A stretch of DNA of 64,000 bases from Martinezella miluonensis. Its GTDB lineage: Bacteria > Pseudomonadota > Alphaproteobacteria > Rhizobiales > Rhizobiaceae. Each line of letters begins with the position of its first letter. Positions within the stretch are counted from its first letter, which is position 1. The stretch is from positions 1 through 64,000 of the forward strand of contig NZ_FMAH01000037.1 of the NCBI RefSeq assembly GCF_900094545.1. The letters run 5' to 3'. A program made the position numbers and the translations under genes. This document shows, in pieces, positions 33,631 through 42,469 of the stretch. The notes beneath the pieces are model-generated. The model did not search any database and was not told the DNA's origin. It saw only the letters and a program-made list of their open reading frames with translations.

Positions 33631-33756
33631 TCATAACCAAAGGTGAACTGGTGGAAGGCTAATGCTCAGAATGGCGACGGTCACAGCGATCAAAACGGAT
33701 GTCTCAATCAGCAGGCGCGTTAAGCGCGATGTATTGGTGAAAACAATGTTTTTCAT
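33631..33756 (-). CDS. 41-residue single-span membrane protein
   Basis: A short frame reads MKNIVFTNTSRLTRLLIETS, then VLIAVTVAILSISLPPVHLWL, giving one membrane span with a basic N-terminal side. AGGAG stands eight bases before the ATG. The clear ribosome site and coherent layout support a real small membrane protein. No family of known function is recognised. Confidence 0.58.
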   Translation of the reverse strand: MKNIVFTNTSRLTRLLIETSVLIAVTVAILSISLPPVHLWL

Positions 33757-34006
33757 TTCTGCTCCTTGTTATAATTATTTTCTAGTAATTGGGTACAGTA
33801 GCACGATTTTTTGGAAAAAATTTATAAATTTTATGAAAGATTAATTTAGTTTCCTCATCGAGTCGTTGCGGAGAGGATGACCAAGCTAGGGACGCTTAAA
33901 CGGCTTGTACGATTGGCGTCTTCAGCTTGAGACTGAGTAGTTGTCGGCAACTTATAATTGACGTTTCGCGCCTACATTCTTGTGCCGTGCATCGCCGGCG
34001 GCTTAA
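33757..34006. other. AT-rich spacer
   Basis: This stretch is AT-rich around 33770-33850 and likely holds the promoter of the 41-residue gene on the minus strand. No gene is seen. Confidence 0.35.
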
Positions 34007-34210
34007 TCAAGGCTTTGGCATCTCGGTCTTGCCGTGCGCCGGCAGATCTTGAGGGCCTCGGTGAGACCAACCGTGCCGGCTTAGAGTCCGCCGCACGCAA
34101 TAGGGGCAAATGCCGAACGTTGGTCCGGCAGCGAAGACAACCCAACTGTCACTGTCAGTGAGGGCGCTGCCTAAAATTCTGATCTCTGGGCCGGGTGACC
34201 ATTTCGATTT
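34007..34210 (-). pseudogene. ISL3-family transposase N-terminal fragment
   Basis: The frame contains SDSWVVFAAGPTFGICPYCV followed by RRTLSRHGWSHRGPQDLPAHGK. This matches the start of ISL3-type transposases, where a CPxC zinc motif precedes an RxxHSxxxRxxxDLPxxG segment. The second Cys-rich half and the catalytic domain are missing and the frame stops soon after. It is a truncated remnant next to the GH8 gene. Confidence 0.68.
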
Positions 34211-34421
34211 AAGGCGCGAGCCGCTGATCACCATCTCAATCGCAAGACCTCGTCCAGCTGAAAAACAGACATCTGGACAATGATGCGGGAGAAAGCGGTC
34301 CGCTACGGTAATGTTTTGATGCCCAGCGCTAAGTCCGCACAACGATCTGTGCAACTGCCATCATTTCCGCCAGGAGGCCACTCCGCGCCTTATCTTTCAA
34401 CCTCGTGGCGAATCCACCCTG

Positions 34422-35672
34422 TTACGGGTTGGGCTGCCTCCAATGGCCGGTGATAGTGATCATCGCAAGCAGTTTCAGCGTATTGCCGTAATAGTCTGCA
34501 TTTTCCACTGTTCGCTTTGTCATGTCAGTCCATAGTGCATCCAACCAGTTCTGGTTCGTTGCTTCAATGGATGCGGATACAGCAAACATCGATACAAAGG
34601 CCATTGCACCACGACCACTCTCGGCGACTGCATTGCCGCTGAGCTTGTAAGTACCGGCGATATTGGCCGGATCACCATTGGTTGCGCGCTTGATCCAACT
34701 ATTGAGGGGTCGGAGCGCTGCGAGTGCCCGCTGATCGTCATTGAGCAGGTAGTCAACTGCAATGCGCCATGGATAGCGCGCAGCGTTCCAGGAATAGGCG
34801 CCATCATTCGGTCCTTCGAGAAAATTAGCGCCAGCCGGACGCGGCGCCGTCGGGAGGCCAACGATGAAATCAGGCATCAATGCTGTCTGCGAGCTGTATT
34901 TGCTGCGAATCTTGTCGATGATCGAATATGTTTCATCACGTACCGCATACCAAGTGCGGTCACCCGTCGCGCCGGCGAAAGCTTTGAAATGGGAGACCAT
35001 GAAGTCGGAAGATCGAGTGACGGGGGCATATTGCATTTCATCTGCGTCATCGACCCAATCACCGATGCGAACGAAGCGACTGTCTGCATCGATCTCGTGT
35101 TTGCCGATTGAGGCAATGACCTTCAATGCCTCCTTGCGATAGTTCAAGTTGCCATCACTGCCCCACTTTCTATCTGCAAGAAGCAACGCATAGGCGATAT
35201 CAAGGTCTCCGTCGGTGGCACTGTGGTCGCCGGCAACCTCGCGCGCATTGCCACAACCCTTGGTCTGGTTCCAGGCCATGAGACCAGGACCTGATTTGGC
35301 CGGATGGTCGTGAAAATAGTGGACCATTCCATCAAACACCGCATGCGCGGCCGGATCGAAGTCTGCCATCAGAACTGAAATAAGCATCCCATAACCATGG
35401 GCCTCGGAAACGGTGATCGTGGATTTTGCCGTCCCACCCCCGACCGACTTGCCGTCGGCGGTTACACCCACATAGTAACGGCCGCTTCCGCAGTCTTGCA
35501 CGAGATAAGTTGAACGCCATTTTTTGTAGAAATCAACCAGGGATTGATCCAGCTGTTGCTGTGTAAAGCCTGTGGGTCGAATACCCTCGGCGGATTGGGC
35601 GTCACCCGCGGAAATCCCCAATGCCGGCGGTAACGTCATAAGAAGCGTATAGAGGCTCTTTCCGATTTTCAT
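34422..35672 (-). CDS. Glycoside hydrolase family 8 (endoglucanase-type), secreted
   Basis: The 416-residue protein has a signal peptide (LYTLLMTLPPALGISAGDAQSA) and a GH8 alpha/alpha-barrel. Landmarks are VSEAHGYGM with the probable acid Glu90 and the GDHSATDGDLDIAYALLLAD segment with Asp154 and Asp156 typical of the family. GH8 enzymes cut beta-1,4 glucans, lichenan or chitosan; in rhizobia, relatives act in cellulose synthesis (BcsZ/CelC role) and root infection. No cellulose synthase genes are nearby, so a role on external polysaccharide is also possible. The gene stands alone. Confidence 0.92.
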   Translation of the reverse strand: MKIGKSLYTLLMTLPPALGISAGDAQSAEGIRPTGFTQQQLDQSLVDFYKKWRSTYLVQDCGSGRYYVGVTADGKSVGGGTAKSTITVSEAHGYGMLISVLMADFDPAAHAVFDGMVHYFHDHPAKSGPGLMAWNQTKGCGNAREVAGDHSATDGDLDIAYALLLADRKWGSDGNLNYRKEALKVIASIGKHEIDADSRFVRIGDWVDDADEMQYAPVTRSSDFMVSHFKAFAGATGDRTWYAVRDETYSIIDKIRSKYSSQTALMPDFIVGLPTAPRPAGANFLEGPNDGAYSWNAARYPWRIAVDYLLNDDQRALAALRPLNSWIKRATNGDPANIAGTYKLSGNAVAESGRGAMAFVSMFAVSASIEATNQNWLDALWTDMTKRTVENADYYGNTLKLLAMITITGHWRQPNP

Positions 35673-35924
35673 AAATCCCCCGGATTTACATGGGTCTTTC
35701 TTGGCGAGCGGATGCGAAAACCAACGGATCGCTTTCCGCTGATCATTGTCGTTGTGGAGCGCAATCTAATCAATTCTGTGTTGAATGTTTGGCTGTCGGC
35801 TTGAGCCAAGCCGTGCGGAAGTCGTTGCGCTTCGCGGCTCTAAAGAGCACCTGTTGGAGTTCTGGCCGCTTCGTCGGCAGCCATATTCTACTTTTCGGGC
35901 ATCCTGCCAGTGATCCCGATTGAG

Positions 35925-36140
35925 TAATTCCTCGCCAGCAATACGCCCCGCCCAGAACGTAGCCGCCGCCGTGGATATTGTAGATCGCGGGCTGCGGACC
36001 GGCTCCGGTTGGGGTACAGATCCGCAGCTGGACGGGTGAGCCGCCATCGGGCGAGCGACGTCGACAATGCGGGGCGCATCCCCAGCCATGCCCAGCTGCC
36101 AGAAGGACTGCTCCACCGCCGCCCGCACATCCGCAAGGTT
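35925..36140 (-). pseudogene. Alpha/beta hydrolase (HSL-type) fragment
   Basis: One frame reads GSPVQLRICTPTGAGPQPA, then YNIHGGGYVLGGAYC, the oxyanion-hole HGGGYVLG motif of hormone-sensitive-lipase-type esterases. The sequence upstream sits in another frame and the catalytic Ser, Asp and His regions are missing. The gap 35673-36200 otherwise contains no intact gene. Confidence 0.62.
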
Positions 36141-36200
36141 ATTGGCATTGAGGCCAAAAACCGTTTCTTCAGGCAGGAACGGACGACCCCAAGCACCCGC

Positions 36201-36668
36201 TCAGTCCTCCCCTGGACCTGGCTCGACGAGTTCGATCAGCACATTGTCTGGCCCCTTCAGATAGACAACGCGCCGGCCTGCCCAGGGGCCGTTCGCCACG
36301 ACCTGCGGCGAGCCGAAGGCGACCCAATCATGGGTCGCAGCGACGCAAAGCAAGGCATCGATGTCCTTCACCAACAGGCCGAGATGCGTGGCACCACTGT
36401 CGCAGGCCTGGAAGGCGAGCGCCTTGCGTCCGAGTGCCGTCTTATATTCCAGCAGCTCGACGACATGAGGTCCCTTCGCCAGCATGGCAAGGGCGATGGA
36501 GCCGTCGTAAACGCCCGTGACGTCGCGAACGAAGTCACTGTCCTGAAGTTCGTCGCGCCCGACCAGTTCGAAGCCGAGGATATCGATCCAGAAGCGCAAC
36601 GAGGTTTCGAGGGACGTGACTGTGATCCCGACATGATGCACACAGATGCCGGATGCATCGTTACGCAT
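36201..36668 (-). CDS. VOC (glyoxalase-fold) family protein
   Basis: The 155-residue protein has one VOC domain: VHHVGITVTSLETSLRFWID, ILGFELVGRDELQ, HVVELLEYKTALG and LKGPDNVLIELVEPG, with His and Glu positioned as metal ligands. Such proteins are dioxygenases, isomerases or glyoxalases. It is the last gene of the gentisate operon and overlaps the dioxygenase gene by eight bases, so it may handle a ring intermediate or isomerise maleylpyruvate-like compounds. A precise reaction cannot be assigned. Confidence 0.82.
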   Translation of the reverse strand: MRNDASGICVHHVGITVTSLETSLRFWIDILGFELVGRDELQDSDFVRDVTGVYDGSIALAMLAKGPHVVELLEYKTALGRKALAFQACDSGATHLGLLVKDIDALLCVAATHDWVAFGSPQVVANGPWAGRRVVYLKGPDNVLIELVEPGPGED

Positions 36669-37716
36669 GGCCACGCTCTTCCCGAAACAAGTAGAGCGCT
36701 TGCTGCACAGGGCGATCGGAAAAGGAAAAGAGTACGCTTTCGTCGTTACTCTCATGCCAAACCTGGTGCCACGAGGGCGCGACAAAGATGTCGCGCTTGC
36801 CCCATTCAATGACGGTGTCACCGATATGCGTCCGGCCGCGTCCCTCGATGGGCACGAAGACGGTGGCGTCGGTCGAGCGGTAGCGGGAGGTCACAAAACC
36901 CTTCGGCAGAAGTTGAATGAAGGTGCCGATGGTTGCCATGGCGTGATTTCCGGTGATCGGATTGGTGTAGCGCATCTTCAACCCATGGCACGGGTCCCAG
37001 GCATCGTGACGGCGCATGCGTTCGAGCGCATCGCGAGTTCGCTCGTAAGGGTAGTTGAAGACTGGTGACGTGCCACCGGCGGTGCCGTGGTCGACAGGCA
37101 GAAGGTTGGCGCCGTAGCGGGCATCGCTGTCGCCGATCGGCCGATCCAGCGGCTGCTCATCCCTGTCGAGATGCTCGGCGAACGAGGCGTCGAGGAATTG
37201 AACGATGGGAATATCGAGCCCGTCGAGCCAGAAAATCGGCTCAGAGCTTTGATTGCCATGATCGTGCCACGCCATCGGCGGTGTGATGATGAAATCACCC
37301 TCGTGCATGATGGTCTTTTCGCCGTTGACAGTGGTGTGGGCGCCGCTACCCTCCAGCACGAAGCGTAGCGCACTTTGTGTGTGCCGATGGGCCGGAGCGA
37401 CCTCGCCGGGCAGCACGAGCTGCACGCCGGCATAGAGATCGGTGGTAATCTTGGATTGCCCGCGCAGGCCCGGATTTTCCAGGACGAGGACGCGCCGCTC
37501 TGCCTCCTTCGCCGTGATCAGTCCGCCGGCTTCGAGGATCGCCTCGCGGATCGTTGGAAAGCTCCAGTGCGCCGGGCGGCAAAGGCTGCGGGGGGTCGGG
37601 GTGACCAGATCGGCGAGTGACGTCCACAGCGGCGTCATGTTGTTGCGGCCGATCCGATCGTAGAAATCCTGGCGCAGGGCCTCAGTCGAGGCGGCCGTGT
37701 GTGGATCAGCCGACAT
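36661..37716 (-). CDS. Gentisate 1,2-dioxygenase
   Basis: The 351-residue bicupin enzyme opens the ring of gentisate (2,5-dihydroxybenzoate) to maleylpyruvate. Family features include TPLWTSLADLVTPTP, the first cupin iron-ligand segment PAHRHTQSALRFVLEGSG, PPMAWHDHGNQ, and a second cupin near WGKRDIFVAPSWHQVWHES. The ATG at 37716 follows GGAGG; a longer frame upstream lies within the transporter gene. The next two steps of the pathway are encoded upstream in the same operon, which strengthens the assignment over a related salicylate or 1-hydroxy-2-naphthoate dioxygenase. Confidence 0.93.
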   Translation of the reverse strand: MSADPHTAASTEALRQDFYDRIGRNNMTPLWTSLADLVTPTPRSLCRPAHWSFPTIREAILEAGGLITAKEAERRVLVLENPGLRGQSKITTDLYAGVQLVLPGEVAPAHRHTQSALRFVLEGSGAHTTVNGEKTIMHEGDFIITPPMAWHDHGNQSSEPIFWLDGLDIPIVQFLDASFAEHLDRDEQPLDRPIGDSDARYGANLLPVDHGTAGGTSPVFNYPYERTRDALERMRRHDAWDPCHGLKMRYTNPITGNHAMATIGTFIQLLPKGFVTSRYRSTDATVFVPIEGRGRTHIGDTVIEWGKRDIFVAPSWHQVWHESNDESVLFSFSDRPVQQALYLFREERGHA

Positions 37717-39004
37717 GGGCGCCTCCTGCAGCGATGGGTTCGGCGACGGTCTTGCCGCGAAGGCGGATGGGGGCGGTTTCCTTGAGTAGCAGGATGACGA
37801 CGATGCCGAGGCCAAGGGCATAAAGCGGAACCGCTGCCGCATGCTCGATGCCGTAATGTTTTGCGATGGTGCCAGCGATGGCAGGCGCAAAGCCGCCGCC
37901 AAAGACTTCACCGATGCCGATGACCATGCCGGAGCCAGTGGCCATCAGCCGGGCAGGCACGGATTCGGCCGTGATGGGGCCGACCGTCAGCGTAAGCAGA
38001 GCATAGAGGCTGCCCATCGCCACCATCATGCAAAGGAAAAGCACGGTAACATTGGCGCCCGCGCCGCCGAAAATCCAGAAGGCGCCGAAAGCGAGCACGG
38101 CCGACAGCAGCATGACGGGTTTGCGGCCGACCCGGTCGGACAGCGCCGGCAGCAGCAGGGCGCCGATCGCACCGCCGAAACCCATGGAGGACAGGATGAG
38201 ACCCATCTGGTCCATGCTAAGGTGCAGGTGGTCCACCAGGTAGCTCGGAAACAGTGCTGCCACCACGATGATGCAGGTAAGCCAGAATAGCTGACAGAGA
38301 ATCGCGAGCGGTACGTTCCGATAAGCGAAGACCTCGTACCAACGGTGCGTACCGGCGTCATGGGTTGTGCTGTGGGTCGCGATTTCCGCGGGCACCGGCT
38401 GCTCCAGGACCCGATGCAGGAGGTAGGCGACGATCAAGCCTGGAACGGCGACCATCAGGAAGATCCAGGGCCAGTTGACGACTTTGAGCAATTGCGTCAC
38501 CGCGAGCGGCGCAAGGCCGAGGCCGAGCAGGGCTGGCATGGTCTGCTGGATGCCGACATTCAGCCCATGCCGTTTCGGCGGCGAGGCATCCATCGTCGCG
38601 ATGATGCTGGCGGGCGTGAAGGCGCCTTCGGCCAGACCCATCGCCACGCGCGCTAGAACCAAGGTGACGATGCCCGTTGCAAGGCCGCTGAACCCGGCGA
38701 TCAGCGAGAAGATGAATAGGGCCGGCACGATGATTTTCTTGAATCCGAAGCGGTCGGACAGATTGCCCGTAAAGAGGGAAGACAGGCCCCACGCTACCGC
38801 CAGCGCGCCGGTGATGATGCCGAGATCCTGGTAATCGAGGCCGAGATCGCGGGCGAGAACCGGCATCATCGGCACGATGATGAACCGGTCGACGCCGACG
38901 AGGCCGAGGCCGAGCGACAGCAGCGTCACCGCCTTCCATTCATATCCCTTCGGTCGCCCGGATCGGTCGACCGTATCATTTGCATTCGTTACGACGGGTA
39001 TCAT
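37706..39004 (-). CDS. MFS transporter, probably aromatic acid uptake
   Basis: The 432-residue protein has twelve predicted spans with the MFS loop motif GNLSDRFGFKKIIVPA after the second span and SDRVGRKPVMLLSA in the second half. The first span region has VGVDRFIIVPMMPVLARDLG. It sits between maleylpyruvate isomerase and gentisate dioxygenase, overlapping both, so gentisate or a related aromatic acid is the likely substrate. GGAGG precedes the ATG at 39004. Confidence 0.9.
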   Translation of the reverse strand: MIPVVTNANDTVDRSGRPKGYEWKAVTLLSLGLGLVGVDRFIIVPMMPVLARDLGLDYQDLGIITGALAVAWGLSSLFTGNLSDRFGFKKIIVPALFIFSLIAGFSGLATGIVTLVLARVAMGLAEGAFTPASIIATMDASPPKRHGLNVGIQQTMPALLGLGLAPLAVTQLLKVVNWPWIFLMVAVPGLIVAYLLHRVLEQPVPAEIATHSTTHDAGTHRWYEVFAYRNVPLAILCQLFWLTCIIVVAALFPSYLVDHLHLSMDQMGLILSSMGFGGAIGALLLPALSDRVGRKPVMLLSAVLAFGAFWIFGGAGANVTVLFLCMMVAMGSLYALLTLTVGPITAESVPARLMATGSGMVIGIGEVFGGGFAPAIAGTIAKHYGIEHAAAVPLYALGLGIVVILLLKETAPIRLRGKTVAEPIAAGGAHVG

Positions 39005-39651
39005 TCTGCATCCTCCTGGTTGGCTGGCAAAGCGCGTTCGAAAGCGGGCAGCGACAGCGCTGCGTCCGCGATGCGTTTCAATGTCGGAAAGGGAGAGAGA
39101 TCCAAGGCGTAGGTTCTTGCGTTGATGACCTGCGGCACGAGGCAGATATCGGCGAGCGAGACCGCGTCGCCGTGGCAGAACCGGCCGGTCTCGCCGCTTG
39201 TCGAAAGTGCGGCCTCCAGCGCGCGAAATCCTTCGGCGATCCAATGATTGTACCAGCCGGCGACAGCCGCGTCCGGCTGGCCGAGCGGCCCGCGCAGGTA
39301 ATTGAGCACCCTTAGATTGTCGATTGGATGCACGTCGCAGGCGATGAGCTGTGCGAGCGCGCGCACCCGTGCCCGGCCCGCCGAGTCTTTTGGCAACAGC
39401 GGCGGCTGGGGCCGCGTTTCGTCCAGATATTCAAGGATCGCCAAGGACTGCGTAAACGTCTGACCATCGATCTCCAACGCCGGCACTAGGCCCTGCGGAT
39501 TGATGCGGCGATAGTCAGGCGAATTCTGTTCTCCGCGCCGGAGGTGATGGGGCGCGGTCCGGTAGGCCAAACCCTTGAGGTTGAGGGCGATGCGCACTCG
39601 AAACGAGGCCGAGGAGCGGTAGTAGCCGTGGAGGGTGAGGGGCGCACTCAT
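39001..39651 (-). CDS. Maleylpyruvate isomerase (zeta-class GST type)
   Basis: The 216-residue glutathione-S-transferase-fold protein has the zeta-class active site YYRSSASFRVRIALNLKGL and NPQGLVPALEIDGQ. It converts maleylpyruvate to fumarylpyruvate using glutathione; close relatives isomerise maleylacetoacetate. Its place between fumarylpyruvate hydrolase and gentisate dioxygenase supports the maleylpyruvate role. It overlaps both neighbouring genes by four bases. Confidence 0.92.
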   Translation of the reverse strand: MSAPLTLHGYYRSSASFRVRIALNLKGLAYRTAPHHLRRGEQNSPDYRRINPQGLVPALEIDGQTFTQSLAILEYLDETRPQPPLLPKDSAGRARVRALAQLIACDVHPIDNLRVLNYLRGPLGQPDAAVAGWYNHWIAEGFRALEAALSTSGETGRFCHGDAVSLADICLVPQVINARTYALDLSPFPTLKRIADAALSLPAFERALPANQEDAE

Positions 39652-40337
39652 GTGATCGACACCCGAAGCGGCGGCAGGCCATCGATGCGGGCTTTGAGCG
39701 TATCGCCGCTCACCACCGCACCGACGCCCTCGGGCGTGCCGGTATAGATGAGGTCACCGGGAGCGAGGTCCATGTAGCGCGATAGCCAATGGATGATCTC
39801 CTCGACCGACCAGATCAATTTGGACAGCCTGCTTTCCTGCCGGCGTTCGCCATTGACGTCGAGCGTCACCGTCGCCTCCGCGACGGCGTTCCAGCGGGCG
39901 ACGGGAACAATCTCGCCGATCGGAGCAGAGTGGTCGAAGGCCTTGCCCATATCCCACGGCCGGCCCTTTTCACGGGCGGCGATCTGCACGTCGCGGCGTG
40001 TCATGTCGAGGCCGACGGCGTAGCCGAATATATGCAGGGTGGCATCCTCGACCGGAATGTCAGCACCTGCCCTGCCGATGGCGACCACGAGTTCCACTTC
40101 GTAGTGGTAGTTGCCGGTCATGCGCGGATAGGGAATGCGTGCGCCGTCCATCTCCACCGTGTCAGCGGGCTTCAGGAAAAAGAACGGCTCCTCGCGGTCG
40201 ACCGCAAAGCCCATTTCCCGCGCATGGGCCTCGTAGTTCCGGCCGACGCAGTAGATGCGCCGGACCGGAAAGGTGCCTCCGCCGACGACCGGGACGGTCG
40301 GAACGGCCGGGGGCTGGAAGACATGGCTGTTCGTCAT
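39648..40337 (-). CDS. Fumarylpyruvate hydrolase (FAH family)
   Basis: The 229-residue enzyme cleaves fumarylpyruvate to fumarate and pyruvate, the last step of the pathway. FAH-family features are VGRNYEAHAREMGF, PFFFLKPADTV, the metal-binding YHYEVELVVAIG, and YTGTPEGVGAVVSGD. Length matches NagK-type hydrolases. The start at 40337 is chosen because upstream in-frame sequence overlaps the SDR gene and is not FAH-like. Confidence 0.92.
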   Translation of the reverse strand: MTNSHVFQPPAVPTVPVVGGGTFPVRRIYCVGRNYEAHAREMGFAVDREEPFFFLKPADTVEMDGARIPYPRMTGNYHYEVELVVAIGRAGADIPVEDATLHIFGYAVGLDMTRRDVQIAAREKGRPWDMGKAFDHSAPIGEIVPVARWNAVAEATVTLDVNGERRQESRLSKLIWSVEEIIHWLSRYMDLAPGDLIYTGTPEGVGAVVSGDTLKARIDGLPPLRVSIT

Positions 40338-40363
40338 GACGCTCTCCGTCGATATCGGGGGGC

Positions 40364-41128
40364 TCACCAGGCCGTGAGGCCGCCATCCACCTTGATGTCC
40401 GTGCCGGTGACCCAGCTCGCCTCGTCCGAGACGAGGTAGACAATGGCCCAAGCGACATCCTCGGGCTTGCCGTGGCGGCCGATCATCGTGTTGGCCTTCA
40501 TGGAGGCCTCGAAGCCCGGAAGGTTGTCAAAAGCGAACTGGGCGGCCGGCGTATGGATGATGCCGGGTGAGACGGAATTGGCACGGATCCCGTGCGGGGC
40601 GCCCTCATAGGCCATCTGGCGGGTCATCGAGAGCACACCGCCCTTGCCGGTGGAATGGGCGATCGCGCCCATGTTGCGGGTTGCACCCCAGGCGGAGATC
40701 GAAGCGAAGTTGACGATACTGCCGCCGCCGCGCTTGATCATGTGCGGCCAGACGGCGCGCACGGGCAGGAACACGATGTCGAGTTCACCCTTCAGCGTCT
40801 TGTGCCACTGCGCGAGCGTCATGTCGGGCACGGATGCGAACTCGACGAAGCCCGCCGCCGTCACCAGCGTGTCGATGCCGCCGTATTTTTGAGCGACATA
40901 GTCCATGAGGGCGCTCGCGCCCGCTTCGCTGGTGAGATCATAGGAGACGGCGTCGATCTCGAAACCGTCGGCCTTCGCGGTGGCGACGGTGCCGGCCAGC
41001 GCCTCCTGATTGACATCAACGCCGACGACTGAAGCGCCTTCCTTGGCGAACAGCAGTGCAGTCCCCTGTCCGATACCGCTGGCAGCACCGGTGACGATTG
41101 TGACTTTTCCCTTGAGACGATTGGGCAT
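40364..41128 (-). CDS. SDR oxidoreductase with His in place of catalytic Tyr
   Basis: This 254-residue short-chain dehydrogenase has the cofactor motif TGAASGIGQGTALLFAKEG and the C-terminal VTGTDIKVDGGLTAW. In the active-site segment the usual Tyr of YxxxK is His158 (AIAHSTGKGG, with Lys162), and the usual NNAG reads TAAG. The active-site Ser in VNFASISAW is present. It probably oxidises or reduces an alcohol in the upper pathway, but the altered residue leaves mechanism and direction open. Confidence 0.88.
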   Translation of the reverse strand: MPNRLKGKVTIVTGAASGIGQGTALLFAKEGASVVGVDVNQEALAGTVATAKADGFEIDAVSYDLTSEAGASALMDYVAQKYGGIDTLVTAAGFVEFASVPDMTLAQWHKTLKGELDIVFLPVRAVWPHMIKRGGGSIVNFASISAWGATRNMGAIAHSTGKGGVLSMTRQMAYEGAPHGIRANSVSPGIIHTPAAQFAFDNLPGFEASMKANTMIGRHGKPEDVAWAIVYLVSDEASWVTGTDIKVDGGLTAW

Positions 41129-41163
41129 GTCATACTCCCTGAATGGTTGGTGATGGGGTCCCT

Positions 41164-41209
41164 GCCCCGTTTTCGGGCGCAGGCCTTCGCCGCCGCCGCT
41201 TTCGCGGCG
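41164..41209 (-). promoter_or_regulatory. Pair of intra-operon hairpins
   Basis: On the minus strand CGCCGC-GAAA-GCGGCG (41194-41209) is a perfect six-base stem with a GNRA loop, followed by GCCCG-AAAA-CGGGGC (41164-41178). They lie in the 124-base gap between the alpha/beta hydrolase and SDR genes, with no T run, so RNA stability or processing is more likely than termination. Confidence 0.4.
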
Positions 41210-41252
41210 AGGTCGGTGTTTTAAAAATCGTTTGGTAGTTGCCCTGCGGTGG

Positions 41253-42134
41253 TCAGGCTGCGACGGGCTGTCCGGCCTCGCCTGCCAGGAAATCGAGGAG
41301 AAGATCGCCCACGATGTCCGGCCGTTCGATATTGGCGCAATGGCCGCAACCCGGGATGACGGCGACCTTGCTGCCGGCAATTCGCTTTGCCACCTCGCCG
41401 GCATAGCCGGGCAGACGCAGCTTGTCTTCGGCCCCGGCGATCAGCAGGGTCGGCACCCCGATCGCCTCATAATTGGTCGCATCAGCCTGCCCGAATTCCT
41501 TGCGTTCCGGCGCATTCGGCGACCGGAAGCGCGCCGCCGCTACCGCCTCCCAGGCGCCGGGCGCAATGCTCAGGGCATGCCGCCGGCGCACATAATCCTC
41601 GTCGCTGTGCCAAACGCTGCCTTCGAAGAGCGACCGGAGGATGCCGACCATGCCCTCCGGGCTGCCATCATAATGGGTGAGCCGCTTGCGCGCCTCATTC
41701 TCCGGCATCCAGCCGCCGCCACTGATTGCGACGAGCTTGTCGATGCCGAAGCCGGGATGGCGTTCCGCCGCAATCTGCATAAGGAACGTTGCCCCCATGG
41801 AATTGCCGACGAATGATGCCCGAGCGACCGCCAGAACCTCGAGCAAGCGCGCCATATGCGCGATCATGCGCGCCCGCTTGCCCTCGAAGTCATGGATCTT
41901 CGCCGTCAGACCGAAGCCGAGCCAATCGGGTGCAATCACCCGGTAACGTTCCGCAAGCGTCGGTATCAGATATTCCCAGCTCAGCTCCGCACAGCCGCCG
42001 AATTCGCCGCTGTGCAGCAGCACGACAAGCGGTCCTTCGCCGGCCTCCAGGTAATGCGTGCGGATCCCGTCGACGTTCACGAAGCGGTTGCGATAGGCCT
42101 TTGCCGCCACAGGAACCTTCGCTGCGGCGTTCAT
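41253..42134 (-). CDS. Alpha/beta hydrolase (MhpC-like)
   Basis: The 293-residue protein has the hydrolase triad pattern: nucleophile Ser in SFVGNSMGATFLMQIA, acid near LLIAGAEDKLRLPGYAG, and His in IPGCGHCANIERPDI. LVVLLHSGEFGG provides the oxyanion region. It resembles hydrolases acting on meta-cleavage products or on esters of aromatics. It overlaps the Fe-S assembly gene by four bases (ATGA). In this operon it may release an aromatic acid from an ester or clip a carbon-carbon bond before gentisate is formed. Confidence 0.88.
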   Translation of the reverse strand: MNAAAKVPVAAKAYRNRFVNVDGIRTHYLEAGEGPLVVLLHSGEFGGCAELSWEYLIPTLAERYRVIAPDWLGFGLTAKIHDFEGKRARMIAHMARLLEVLAVARASFVGNSMGATFLMQIAAERHPGFGIDKLVAISGGGWMPENEARKRLTHYDGSPEGMVGILRSLFEGSVWHSDEDYVRRRHALSIAPGAWEAVAAARFRSPNAPERKEFGQADATNYEAIGVPTLLIAGAEDKLRLPGYAGEVAKRIAGSKVAVIPGCGHCANIERPDIVGDLLLDFLAGEAGQPVAA

Positions 42135-42469
42135 GACCGCACCTCCGCCAAGGGTCGCAGGCGCCGCAGGCGTGCCGTGGCGTCCGGATGCATCATGTCC
42201 GGCATCCATTGTGCACGGCCGTTGAGCGCACAGACCACGCTGTCGACCCCTGGCAAGGCGCCAACCGCCTTTTCGACCATGGCGATGATGTTGGCGGCCT
42301 GCCAGCAGACGGGGCTGGTCAGCCGGAGCGTTACCCGCACCGCGCCACGATCGAGATCGATCGATTCGATCATGCCCATCTCCCTAAGGGTAATCGGCGC
42401 GCCCGTCGCGATGGAGCATGGGTCCACAACCCTTTCGAGGGCCGTGTAGATTGCTGCCTCGTCAAGCAT
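42131..42469 (-). CDS. PaaD/MIP18-like iron-sulfur assembly protein
   Basis: The 112-residue protein belongs to the DUF59/MIP18 group, with ITLREMGMIESIDLDRG and VTLRLTSPVCWQAANI (conserved Cys). PaaD, a relative, matures the Fe-S partner of the phenylacetyl-CoA epoxidase. Here no multicomponent oxygenase lies in the operon, so the client protein must be encoded elsewhere or be an unrecognised member. It overlaps genes on both sides, confirming that it belongs to the operon. Confidence 0.85.
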   Translation of the reverse strand: MLDEAAIYTALERVVDPCSIATGAPITLREMGMIESIDLDRGAVRVTLRLTSPVCWQAANIIAMVEKAVGALPGVDSVVCALNGRAQWMPDMMHPDATARLRRLRPLAEVRS

